Below, one piece after another: positions 1 through 7,373 of a stretch of 15,633 nt of DNA. A model generated the notes under the pieces. It was not told the DNA's origin. It saw nothing but the letters and a program-made list of their open reading frames with translations, and ran no database searches. This DNA comes from Chitinophagaceae bacterium (lineage in GTDB: Bacteria > Bacteroidota > Bacteroidia > Chitinophagales > Chitinophagaceae). Both the position numbers and the translations under genes were made by a program. Each line of letters starts with the position of its first letter. Position 1 is the first letter of the stretch. The stretch lies in assembly GCA_947483345.1 (NCBI GenBank), contig CANKNL010000039.1:1-15633 (forward strand), given 5' to 3'.

Positions 1-1
1 A

Positions 2-427
2 TTTTGTTATGCGCATTTCTTTCTGCCCCATGGTCCCTATTTTAGGGATAGTTCAGGCGCTGTTAATTCAGCCGTTCAAATACCCGACCTGTATAATAAA
101 TCGCTTTACCTATCTTATTTAAAATATACGAATACCATTATTAAAAACCTGGTGAAAAATATTGTTGCCGGCGACCCGCAGGCCATCATCATCATCATGA
201 GCGACCATGGTTTTTACGATTACCTGAGCCCAGGCGAATACGACCCCTATAATTTCGATAATTTCTGCCTTATTAGGGAGCCTGTAAACAAATCGTATTT
301 TAATAATAACCGGATGAGCAATGTTAACTTATTTCGTTATTTATTTAATAACCAGTTTGGGCAAAGCCTGGATTATTTAAAAGACAGCACCGTGTTTGTA
401 ACCGAAGACCCGGCTGTGCTCAGGTAG
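2..427 (+). CDS. C-terminal part of a sulfatase / phosphoethanolamine-transferase-type alkaline-phosphatase-fold protein (5' truncated by window edge)
   Basis: The frame is open from base 2, so only the last 141 codons are present and the true start lies outside the window; the internal GTG at 152 is not a start. The visible part begins FCYAHFFLPHGPY, the AHF-x-x-PHxPY signature of Bacteroidota sulfatase/LTA-synthase-like proteins, and later has IIIIMSDHG, the Asp-His metal-ligand motif of the alkaline phosphatase superfamily. Between them lies a YLSYLKYTNTIIKNLV helix typical of this group. The family contains membrane-anchored sulfatases, phosphoglycerol transferases and phosphoethanolamine transferases; the nucleophile and any membrane segments are upstream, so the substrate cannot be assigned. 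The gene ends at TAG 425-427, followed by more than 300 bases before dnaK, so it is probably not co-transcribed with dnaK. Superfamily call is fairly sure; function is open. Confidence 0.8.
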   Translation, partial: FCYAHFFLPHGPYFRDSSGAVNSAVQIPDLYNKSLYLSYLKYTNTIIKNLVKNIVAGDPQAIIIIMSDHGFYDYLSPGEYDPYNFDNFCLIREPVNKSYFNNNRMSNVNLFRYLFNNQFGQSLDYLKDSTVFVTEDPAVLR

Positions 428-665
428 ATCGTTTTAAATGGTTTCTCACTTCAAAAATCTCCAAGCCATTTTTTTACAAATATTGAATTAAGCCACTAAG
501 ACAAGAAGAAAAAATGCATAACCATTTTACTTGCTGCCTTCTGGTCTTTTTCGGCTAACCGGTTTTTACAGAAAATTTCGGAAAACGCATCCTTATGTTC
601 AGAAACTATCCATTTTCGGCACTATTTTATACTTTTTGAGTGGCCCGGCTTGCAAATAGCTGACA
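428..665. other. Intergenic stretch between the sulfatase-like gene and the dnaK promoter
   Basis: No convincing coding region, tRNA or terminator hairpin is visible. The only long in-frame extension is an upstream continuation of the dnaK frame from a TTG at 650, which is unlikely to be translated because the best promoter candidate lies inside it. No CIRCE-type GAGTGCTAA inverted repeat is seen. Confidence 0.5.
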
Positions 666-679
666 AAATTGCACAATTT
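666..679. promoter_or_regulatory. Small palindrome upstream of the dnaK promoter, possible activator or repressor site
   Basis: AAATTG and CAATTT form a perfect 6-bp inverted repeat with a CA spacer, centred 20 bases upstream of the -24 element of dnaK. A dimeric regulator could bind here, but the arms are AT-rich and short. Sigma-54 enhancer sites are usually placed further upstream, so this is only a candidate. Confidence 0.3.
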
Positions 680-682
680 CTC

Positions 683-705
683 AAATGGCATAATCATTGC
701 CATTT
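683..705 (+). promoter_or_regulatory. Sigma-54-like (-24/-12) promoter of dnaK, embedded in an 8-bp inverted repeat
   Basis: The stretch TGGCATAATCATTGC (686-700) has the GG at 687-688 and the GC at 699-700 separated by exactly 10 bases, with TGGCA and TTGC blocks as in the RpoN consensus TGGCACG-N4-TTGC. Transcription would start near 712, leaving a leader of about 22 bases before the ATG at 734. The same bases form a perfect inverted repeat, AAATGGCA / TGCCATTT (683-690 and 698-705, 7-base spacer), so a repressor site is an alternative reading. No TAnnTTTG box is seen between here and the start codon. Confidence 0.65.
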
Positions 706-733
706 TCTGATTAATCAAATTAAAATTTATATC

Positions 734-2644
734 ATGGGAAAGATTATAGGAATTGACTTAGGAACCACTAACAGTTGTGTTTCTGTTATGGAAGGTAACG
801 AACCGGTAGTTATTGCCAACGAAGAAGGCCGTCGTACAACCCCGTCGGTAGTGGCTTTTCTTAAAAATGGTGAGCGTAAAGTAGGTGATCCTGCCAAGCG
901 CCAGGCCATCACCAATTCGCAAAACACCATTAGTAGTGTTAAGCGTTTTATGGGCCGCCGGTTTGATGAAGTGACCGAAGAGATCAGCCATTGGAGCTAT
1001 AAAGTTGTAAAAGGTGACAATAATACGGTTCGTATTGACATAGATGGCAGACAATATACCCCACAGGAAATAAGTGCCATGGTATTACAAAAAATGAAGA
1101 AAACTGCTGAAGATTACCTGGGTGCAGAAGTAACTGATGCGGTAATTACCGTACCTGCTTACTTTAATGATGCCCAGCGCCAGGCAACTAAAGAAGCTGG
1201 TGAAATTGCGGGTTTAAATGTTCGTCGTGTGGTAAATGAGCCAACAGCCGCAGCTTTGGCTTATGGCCTTGACAAGGGTGGGAAAGACCATAAAATTGCC
1301 GTATTTGATCTGGGTGGTGGTACTTTTGATATTTCTGTTTTGGAATTGGGTGATGGTGTATTTGAAGTGAAATCTACAAATGGCGATACCCACCTGGGCG
1401 GTGATGATTTTGATAAAGTAATTATGGATTGGCTGGCTGATGAATTTAAAAATGACGAGGCTATCGATTTGCGTAAAGATCCAATGGCCTTACAACGTTT
1501 AAAGGAAGCATCAGAAAAAGCCAAGGTAGAATTATCTGCCAGTACCGAAACTGAAATAAACCTGCCTTATGTAACAGCCGTTGATGGTGTACCTAAGCAC
1601 TTGGTTAAAAAATTAACCCGTGCAAAATTTGAAGCCCTGGCTGATAAATTATTTGCACGTTGCCTTACACCTTGCGAAAAGGCATTGAAAGATGCCAATA
1701 TGAGCACATCAGAAATTGATGAAATAATCATGGTGGGTGGTAGCAGCCGAATTCCTAAAGTATTGGAACTTGTTGAAAAATTCTTTGGTAAAAAACCTAA
1801 CCGTGGTGTTAATCCTGATGAGGTAGTTGCGGTAGGCGCAGCCATACAGGGTGCTGTTTTAAGCGGCGATATTAAAGACGTATTATTACTGGATGTAACA
1901 CCTTTAAGTTTGGGTATTGAAACGATGGGCGGTGTTATGACCAGATTAATAGACAGCAACACAACCATCCCAACAAAAAAATCGGAAGTTTTTTCTACCG
2001 CAAGCGATAATCAGCCAGGTGTACAGATTCATGTACTGCAGGGCGAACGCCCCATGAGTAACCAAAATAAAAGTCTGGGTACTTTTAATTTGGATGGCAT
2101 ACCGCCTGCACCACGTGGTGTACCACAGGTAGAAGTGATCTTTGATATTGACGCCAATGGTATTTTGCATGTAACGGCAAAAGACAAAGGCACCGGTAAA
2201 GAACAAAAGATCCGTATTGAATCGGGTAGCGGTTTAAGCAAAGAGGAAATTGAAAAAATGAAGAATGATGCTAAGGCTAATGAAGAAAGCGACAAACTGG
2301 AAAAAGAAAAAGTTGAAAAAATTAATGGAGCCGATAGCTTAATATTTCAAACAGAAAAACAGCTGAAAGAATATGGCGAAAAAATACCTGAAGATAAAAA
2401 AGCAGCTATTGAAACGTCGTTAACCAAATTAAAAGAGGCCCATAAAACACAGGATCTGGCCTTGATTGATACAGCCGTTACAGAAATGAATACCGCCTGG
2501 ACAGCCGCCAGTGAGGACATGTATAAGGCCACACAGGAAGGAGCAGGTGCACAACAACCCGGTGCAGATGGTGCAGGCACCGATACCCATGCTGAGAACA
2601 GCGAAAGTAAAGTGGAGGATGTGCCGTTTGAGGAAGTGAAGTAA
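734..2644 (+). CDS. dnaK: Molecular chaperone DnaK (Hsp70)
   Basis: A full-length cytoplasmic Hsp70 of 636 residues, the normal length for bacterial DnaK. It binds exposed hydrophobic peptides in an ATP-driven cycle with DnaJ and GrpE. The ATPase domain (about 1-380) shows the phosphate-1 motif IGIDLGTTNS at the N-terminus, then VPAYFNDAQRQATKEAG, EPTAAALAYG and DLGGGTFDIS. The hydrophobic linker VLLLDVTPLSLGIE starts at residue 383, followed by the beta-sandwich substrate domain, the helical lid and the C-terminal EDVPFEEVK tail typical of DnaK. The ATG at 734 is chosen because MGKIIGIDLGTT matches the family start; a frame-extending TTG at 650 would place the promoter inside the gene. No dnaJ or grpE is adjacent in the window. 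A strong hairpin follows the stop, so the gene is probably monocistronic. Confidence 0.98.
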   Translation: MGKIIGIDLGTTNSCVSVMEGNEPVVIANEEGRRTTPSVVAFLKNGERKVGDPAKRQAITNSQNTISSVKRFMGRRFDEVTEEISHWSYKVVKGDNNTVRIDIDGRQYTPQEISAMVLQKMKKTAEDYLGAEVTDAVITVPAYFNDAQRQATKEAGEIAGLNVRRVVNEPTAAALAYGLDKGGKDHKIAVFDLGGGTFDISVLELGDGVFEVKSTNGDTHLGGDDFDKVIMDWLADEFKNDEAIDLRKDPMALQRLKEASEKAKVELSASTETEINLPYVTAVDGVPKHLVKKLTRAKFEALADKLFARCLTPCEKALKDANMSTSEIDEIIMVGGSSRIPKVLELVEKFFGKKPNRGVNPDEVVAVGAAIQGAVLSGDIKDVLLLDVTPLSLGIETMGGVMTRLIDSNTTIPTKKSEVFSTASDNQPGVQIHVLQGERPMSNQNKSLGTFNLDGIPPAPRGVPQVEVIFDIDANGILHVTAKDKGTGKEQKIRIESGSGLSKEEIEKMKNDAKANEESDKLEKEKVEKINGADSLIFQTEKQLKEYGEKIPEDKKAAIETSLTKLKEAHKTQDLALIDTAVTEMNTAWTAASEDMYKATQEGAGAQQPGADGAGTDTHAENSESKVEDVPFEEVK

Positions 2645-2705
2645 AAATAAAATGCCATCCCGTTAATTATTTAATATCGTGGGAGGTTGCCAGTTAATTT
2701 ATAAA

Positions 2706-2745
2706 AAATACAAAGGCCGTTCAGTATTGAACGGCTTTTGTATTT
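2706..2745 (+). terminator. Intrinsic terminator downstream of dnaK
   Basis: An 18-bp stem with one G-T pair and a 4-base GTAT loop. The GC-rich core GGCCGTTCA / TGAACGGCT is flanked by AAATACAAA and TTTGTATTT. It lies 61 bases after the dnaK stop. The T-rich right arm serves as the release tract, and the symmetrical A-tract could let it work in both directions. Confidence 0.88.
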
Positions 2746-3017
2746 AAAATATTAATCCGCCTTGTGTCTTCACGAACCGAAATCGCATGCTTAAATGATT
2801 GGTGAATACAGTACCCTTGGCGAAATGAAAAAGGGTTTAAACTTAAAAAAAATCATTGCCTGTTTTACTGCCTTTTATAAAAATAATAAGCCCCGGTGAT
2901 GACATGGGTCGTAAAAATCGCAAGGGTAATCACTTAAAAGATCGGGCAGTTTTACTCATAAAACCGGCCATTATAATTTGATATTTAGGTGGGCTTTAAA
3001 ATCCCGAAATTGTCTTT
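2746..3017. other. Intergenic stretch after dnaK with no recognised gene
   Basis: Only very short frames are present (for example an ATG-started 24-codon frame near 2826). None has a recognisable composition or motif, and no hairpin of note was found. Confidence 0.5.
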
Positions 3018-3134
3018 TTGAAAAATGGTATCATTTTATTAATACTCATCAGTCTTTGTGTTTCCTGTACACCTTCTGTAACCATGCAGCAGGCTGCAAG
3101 CAAAAATTATAAGCGTGCCAGATCGGTAAGATAA
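3018..3134 (+). CDS. Candidate small lipoprotein, 38 residues
   Basis: A short frame with TTG start at 3018 and TAA at 3132-3134. The start residues MKNG are followed by a hydrophobic stretch IILLILISLCVS and a cysteine in the lipobox-like context CVSC-T, then a polar, basic tail (TPSVTMQQAASKNYKRARSVR). If real, signal peptidase II would leave a mature peptide of about 22 residues anchored by its N-terminal cysteine, with a strongly basic C-terminus. The layout of positive N-terminus, hydrophobic core, lipobox and polar tail is unlikely in random intergenic DNA. Against it are the TTG start, the very small size and the lack of a clear promoter. It lies 106 bases upstream of an outer-membrane protein gene on the same strand. 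Function unknown. Confidence 0.45.
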   Translation: MKNGIILLILISLCVSCTPSVTMQQAASKNYKRARSVR

Positions 3135-3240
3135 GTAACGCCTTCTGCAAACAGACTGTCGTTTTATTCTTGTTAACAGGCAAGTCAACACATTTCAATA
3201 CCTTTAAACATTATATTCACAACCGCTACTCAACCTGTTC

Positions 3241-5070
3241 ATGATTAAAAAGGGCTTTTATATTTTTTTTATTATTTCTGCTCTTATTCTAATTTATCAA
3301 GTCGTTGAAGCACAGGAAATCCCTCATCAAAAAGATACTTTTTTTCTGGCTAAGAAAAAAGGGTTACTGGGTAGATTTGGAAAAAGTATATCAATAACCC
3401 CTCCTGATGAAATACCCGTAAAAGTGGTCAATCCATTTTTAAAATATAAGGGAAAAATTATCCGCAGTATTGAAACAGTCAGGTTGGGGTTTGAGTATAA
3501 TATTGATGATACATCGCGGATAAAAGAAAACTTTGGTGTTTCAGTTGGTAAACTGTTTCATAAAAACACCTCTAACAAAGTCATAAAACATAATCTTTTT
3601 TTTAACGAAGGCGATCTGTTATATCCTTACCTCATTGCTGATAACGAAAGGTATTTACGTGAATTGCCATATATTAAAGATGCCAGAATATTAGTGGAAT
3701 TGGCAGAGGATAGTAACGATTCGGTGGATGTGGTCATTTTAACTAAAGATGTTTTTTCAATTGGCGGCAATTTCGCTATAAGCAGCAAAGACAAAGGCAG
3801 GGCAGAATTACGGGAAGAGAATTTTTTAGGCGGCGGAACCCGGCTTTCGATAAACACGTATTATGAAAATTCCAGATCGCCAAAGATGGGTATAGGCGGT
3901 GAGTTAGTCAGACGCAATATAGGCGGAACTTTCATCGATTGGGTCTCGGGTTACCGGGATTATAGGAATGCCTTTAGCAGTGATCGCAATCAGGAAACAG
4001 TAGTCTATACCCGGATAGAAAAGCCATTGGTTACGCCCTATATTCCCAGCACAGGGGCTTTGGAGTGGTCATACCAGAGAACAAGAAATGTTTATGATAC
4101 GGATTCGCTTTACCGTAATAGTATCAAGTATGCCTTTTATAATATGGATGCCTGGTTTGGTTATAGCCTCGATAGTAAGCGTTCGTTATATGCCAATAAA
4201 GAAATAAAGGTTCACCGTTTTGTGGCCATCAGGGGGTTTAAACAACATTTTATAAGTATCCCTGTAAAATACAGGGATACTTTTGATTACCGGTTCACTG
4301 ATTTTACCGGTGCTTTAGCGTCGCTTAATATTTTTAAACAGGTTTTTTATAAATCAAATTTCATTTACGGTTTCGGGCGTTTTGAAGATATTCCTGAAGG
4401 GTTTAGTGCTGTTGTAACAACAGGATTTGTAATTAAGCAAAATAGAAAAAGACCATACAGCGGCCTTGACTTAGCGTTGGCTAATTTTAGAAAAAAAGGA
4501 TTTTATACAAATTATACCCTGAGGTTAGGCGGCTATTTTTACCGAAATCGTTTTGAAGATATTGACTTGGTGTTTGATGTAAACCACTTTACCAGGTTAA
4601 AAAAAATAAATAACAATTGGTATACCAGGATATTTATAAGTACGGGTATTTCGGCTCAGGCCAACCCGGTTTTAAATACACCACTTTTTTTAAACAGCGA
4701 TTTTGGCTTGCCCTATTTTAGCAATCATACACTCAGTTCTGATTTGCGGGCTGCCATAAAAACGGAATCGGTTTTTTATAATACCAAGAAAATACTGGGA
4801 TTTAGATTGGCTCCTTTTTTATTTTCAGATATCATTATACTTAAACCCACAAAACTTGGACTGCGGCACAGTGATATTTTTTCGGCTGTTGGCGGTGGGG
4901 TGCGTACCCGAAATGAAAACCTGGTATTTGGAACGATTGAGCTAAAAGGTTATTATTTCCCCCGGGTAAACGGCAATATGAAAGGATGGAAAATTGAACT
5001 CAATAGCAATATCCGGTTTAAATTCAGAAGTAACTTTATACGCCGGCCCGATTTTATTATTTCTAATTAA
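3241..5070 (+). CDS. Omp85-superfamily-like outer-membrane protein (POTRA-type region plus C-terminal beta-barrel)
   Basis: 609 residues with an N-terminal signal peptide (positive MIKK, hydrophobic core to about residue 22, cleavage near VEAQ at 22-25). Residues ~70-172 read like POTRA modules: KIIRSIETVRLGF, then NLFFNEGDLLYPYLIADNER with YLRELPYIKDARILVE, ending in DSVDVVILTKDVFSI, the usual transition to a barrel. From about 178 to the end the sequence is rich in alternating aromatic/hydrophobic and polar residues with tyrosine-rich strands, as in 12-16-strand barrels of BamA/TamA/surface-antigen type. The number of POTRA modules is smaller than in BamA (five), so this is more likely a TamA-like or lineage-specific member than BamA itself. 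It may insert or export envelope proteins or lipids; the substrate is unknown. No clear terminator follows, and 256 bases separate it from the next gene. Confidence 0.7.
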   Translation: MIKKGFYIFFIISALILIYQVVEAQEIPHQKDTFFLAKKKGLLGRFGKSISITPPDEIPVKVVNPFLKYKGKIIRSIETVRLGFEYNIDDTSRIKENFGVSVGKLFHKNTSNKVIKHNLFFNEGDLLYPYLIADNERYLRELPYIKDARILVELAEDSNDSVDVVILTKDVFSIGGNFAISSKDKGRAELREENFLGGGTRLSINTYYENSRSPKMGIGGELVRRNIGGTFIDWVSGYRDYRNAFSSDRNQETVVYTRIEKPLVTPYIPSTGALEWSYQRTRNVYDTDSLYRNSIKYAFYNMDAWFGYSLDSKRSLYANKEIKVHRFVAIRGFKQHFISIPVKYRDTFDYRFTDFTGALASLNIFKQVFYKSNFIYGFGRFEDIPEGFSAVVTTGFVIKQNRKRPYSGLDLALANFRKKGFYTNYTLRLGGYFYRNRFEDIDLVFDVNHFTRLKKINNNWYTRIFISTGISAQANPVLNTPLFLNSDFGLPYFSNHTLSSDLRAAIKTESVFYNTKKILGFRLAPFLFSDIIILKPTKLGLRHSDIFSAVGGGVRTRNENLVFGTIELKGYYFPRVNGNMKGWKIELNSNIRFKFRSNFIRRPDFIISN

Positions 5071-5295
5071 TAGCCATAAGCTGCTACAAAGCTACTGATC
5101 ATAATAGGCCTGCATTTTGCCGGAGATACATAAAAATGATTTCCCCAAGGGCAAGTGTTCACAAAAAAATCATAAACCCCAAACGTAAACTTCGTGGGAT
5201 CATTTGATACCATTTTATTCCTCCCTGCACTTAATTTTTTTTTTAGGGCTGTATAATTACACTGCCGGTTTTAGTTTTAAATAAGCTGCAGTAAA

Positions 5296-5303
5296 TATCT
5301 TTG
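5296..5303 (+). promoter_or_regulatory. Bacteroidota-type -7 box upstream of the 5327 gene
   Basis: TATCTTTG matches TAnnTTTG exactly and ends 23 bases before the ATG at 5327, giving a leader of roughly 15-20 bases. The -33 region is only a weak TTAG at 5271-5274. Its position supports the ATG at 5327 as the start codon. Confidence 0.5.
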
Positions 5304-5326
5304 TGCCTTACTAATTAATTAAAAAA

Positions 5327-6670
5327 ATGCAAAAGCTGTTATCACCGTCCGCTAACCAAATGTTGCCATGTGATACAGCATTACCCCTAGGTACGAACAG
5401 TAAATGCTTTCTTATATTTACTTATCTTGTTATTGTTGCGGGCTACAGCCATGCCCAGGTGTACAGGCAGGAAGGGAAGAACAGGTACACTTTTGCGCAA
5501 ACTACTTTTGGTTATGATCTTGAATATACACCTTCGGGCGGCTTTTCCTATTACCGCAATGCGCAGAACCAGCTGCAGAAGATACCAATAGGGAACGCTC
5601 TGGCACCTGCCATCAGTATAACCGGCCTGCATTTTTGGGGGCATGCCGAGTTTTTTACTACTTTTTCGCTGCCTGATATTGACCTGGTAAAAGATGCCAC
5701 GCATGGCGAATACCAGCGTTTTAGTTCTACCGGATTCAAGTATTTTGTACAACCGGTGCGTATCAGTAAACTGAGCCCTTATATCGGCATGTCCTTATCA
5801 TCCTTTTCATTTAAACAGGCCAACGGCGTACAAATGAAAAGGGCAGATGGCTCTCTGCTGGGCGGTTTGGCTTATTCATTTAAAAAAGGTATGCTGGAAA
5901 TTGGCTGCAACTATCACTATAAGAACCGCTACAGGTATTATATTTCCCCAACAGAAAATATACCCGTAAAAGTTCCTCCTTTTTCCGTTTCGGTAGATTA
6001 TAAATATTTTTTCGACCTTTCACTGAGTTCGCTTAAAAGGGAACGCAGCGGGGCATTGCAAAATGAATATACATTGCTGAAGAAACGTAAGGCCCTTAGT
6101 TCGATAAGCCTGGCGCTGGGGCCGGCCTATTCTTTTTTCTGCAAATCATCCGTTTACAACAAAACCTATAAACCATTCCTGGATGACCATCGTGTAAGTA
6201 CCGTGTATCCCGACATTGGCATTGGTTACTACCATTACAAACTGGATGCAACCGTTAACCTGTCTAACCGTTTCTTTTCTTCAACATTAACAGCTTATGG
6301 ATTTACCCAGCAGGTAAAACGAAACTCATTGGCACTAGAGGCTTACAAATTCCTGGGAGATTACCATGGTTTTGTGCCCTTTGTAGGTGCTATTGCCAGC
6401 TACGAAAAATTCAGGGTAAGAGAAACAGAAAATGGCGTGGAAACTTTTAAGCGTACCTATGAGTTTATAAGCCCCGGCTTTATTGCAGGGTGGGATATAA
6501 GGCCTACCCGGACCGACTGGTGGGGCGTGCGGACCAATATCCGTTTTTTTCCTAACCTTTCACTGGCCATGCCGGGCAACAGTAAAATGAACATGCAGCA
6601 GGTAGAACTTAATTTTTTGCAATTGATACTATACCCGGGCCGTATCATTGCGGTAAGTTCAAAAAAATAA
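5327..6670 (+). CDS. Unrecognised probable outer-membrane beta-barrel protein
   Basis: 447 residues with no family I can name. The first ~25 residues are polar, then a hydrophobic stretch CFLIFTYLVIVAGYSHAQ at 27-44 ends in an AxA-like site and QVYRQEG, so it reads as a signal peptide with an unusually long n-region. The mature part has repeated alternating strands (FGYDLEYTPSGGFSYYR, ISITGLHFWGHAEFFTTF, FKYFVQPVRI, FSVSVDYKYFFDL, FFSSTLTAYGFTQ), many aromatic residues and turns, and a terminal strand VELNFLQLILYPGRIIA, all consistent with an outer-membrane barrel. A good -7 box sits just upstream, so it appears to have its own promoter. It could be a lineage-specific porin-like or structural envelope protein; no enzymatic motif is visible. 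Confidence 0.65.
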   Translation: MQKLLSPSANQMLPCDTALPLGTNSKCFLIFTYLVIVAGYSHAQVYRQEGKNRYTFAQTTFGYDLEYTPSGGFSYYRNAQNQLQKIPIGNALAPAISITGLHFWGHAEFFTTFSLPDIDLVKDATHGEYQRFSSTGFKYFVQPVRISKLSPYIGMSLSSFSFKQANGVQMKRADGSLLGGLAYSFKKGMLEIGCNYHYKNRYRYYISPTENIPVKVPPFSVSVDYKYFFDLSLSSLKRERSGALQNEYTLLKKRKALSSISLALGPAYSFFCKSSVYNKTYKPFLDDHRVSTVYPDIGIGYYHYKLDATVNLSNRFFSSTLTAYGFTQQVKRNSLALEAYKFLGDYHGFVPFVGAIASYEKFRVRETENGVETFKRTYEFISPGFIAGWDIRPTRTDWWGVRTNIRFFPNLSLAMPGNSKMNMQQVELNFLQLILYPGRIIAVSSKK

Positions 6671-7103
6671 TGTACGGGCCTATGAAATGGATTTTTGGGT
6701 TCTTACAGGCCCCACCAAGTGGAAGTCTTCCGGTAGGATGACTTGATGCCTTTTAATTCCGCCCCGATTGTATCGGTGAATTGGTGCACAGCATCCTGCT
6801 GAAAAAACAAATGGTGAAATTTTATTTTGCGGCTGATGGCAGCTCATTTATGATCATTGTACCCCGTCTCTCCAAAGATCCCAGTATTAAAAACAAAAGT
6901 ATTTTTGCCAACTTTTAAAATTTCTCCTTCCTTTAACCCGGCAAGTTTGTACAGGTCGCTTTCCATTAAATGAACAGATCCATTGGTCTTTCTTGCCAGG
7001 TTCAGTTAATCAATATTGATATTAAACTCGGTGGCGCCGCATACTACAATCCTAACCGCTTTTGTAAGATGCTGCCACAGCAGGTCATATTTCCAGTTGA
7101 CGT
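6671..7103. other. Gap with only short, unconvincing frames on both strands
   Basis: No full gene is visible. The minus strand holds a 40-codon ATG frame (6966 to 6844) with a protein-like composition (for example KLAGLKEGEILKVGKNTF), and upstream of it in the same frame a second open stretch from about 7080 to a TAA at 7008-7006. The plus strand holds a 123-codon frame (6970-7341) of weak composition. These could be remnants of a decayed gene, but nothing was recognised and chance is possible. Confidence 0.25.
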
Positions 7104-7262
7104 TTATATTAAATCGAGTGCTTTGGCTAAAAAAGTGGTATTAAAAGGCAGTACCATACTGCAATATGAACCAATAGGAGACTGCAATACAATGAAAAAT
7201 GCAGCTACAGATATTAAAAATAATACCCAGAAGAGCCCTGTTTTCTTTTTGGTTGTTTCCAT
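7104..7262 (-). CDS. Candidate single-span membrane peptide, 52 residues
   Basis: ATG at 7262 down to TAA at 7106-7104. The peptide starts METTKKKTGL, positively charged, followed by a hydrophobic segment FWVLFLISVAAFFIVL (about 11-26), then QSPIGSYCSMVLPFNTTF and LAKALDLI at the C-terminus. This is the layout of a small inner-membrane protein with the N-terminus inside. A perfect TAnnTTTG -7 box (TATATTTG, 7284-7277) lies 14 bases upstream of the ATG and supports expression as a separate unit divergent from malQ, whose start is 112 bases away. I do not recognise a family. It could instead be the intact N-terminal part of a longer, broken gene, because further open minus-strand stretches follow in another frame. 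Confidence 0.5.
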   Translation of the reverse strand: METTKKKTGLFWVLFLISVAAFFIVLQSPIGSYCSMVLPFNTTFLAKALDLI

Positions 7263-7276
7263 TTATTTAATTTTTG

Positions 7277-7284
7277 CAAATATA
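7277..7284 (-). promoter_or_regulatory. Bacteroidota-type -7 box for the small minus-strand gene
   Basis: Read on the minus strand this is TATATTTG, an exact TAnnTTTG match, placed to start transcription about 8 bases before the ATG at 7262. No clear TTTG -33 element is seen at the usual distance. Confidence 0.45.
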
Positions 7285-7373
7285 GGTCAGAACTTTTTAT
7301 CTTGTACATTTTGCAGATTCTATGTTAAATTTTTTCTGTAAAGTGTTATATTGCCGTTTCTTAACCCTTTTGG

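Noticed and set aside
650..733. N-terminal extension of dnaK from a TTG at 650
   Set aside because: It would add 28 residues unlike any DnaK N-terminus and would contain the best promoter candidate; the ATG at 734 fits the family.
1567..1968. 133-codon minus-strand frame inside dnaK
   Set aside because: It is the antisense shadow of a highly conserved gene, with no start context or motif of its own.
6676..6712. GGGCCT / AGGCCC inverted repeat after the 5327-6670 gene
   Set aside because: The 6-bp stem encloses 25 bases and no T tract follows, so it is not a convincing terminator.
6970..7341. 123-codon plus-strand frame before malQ
   Set aside because: Composition is unlike a folded protein, no promoter is seen, and it overlaps the better-supported minus-strand small gene.
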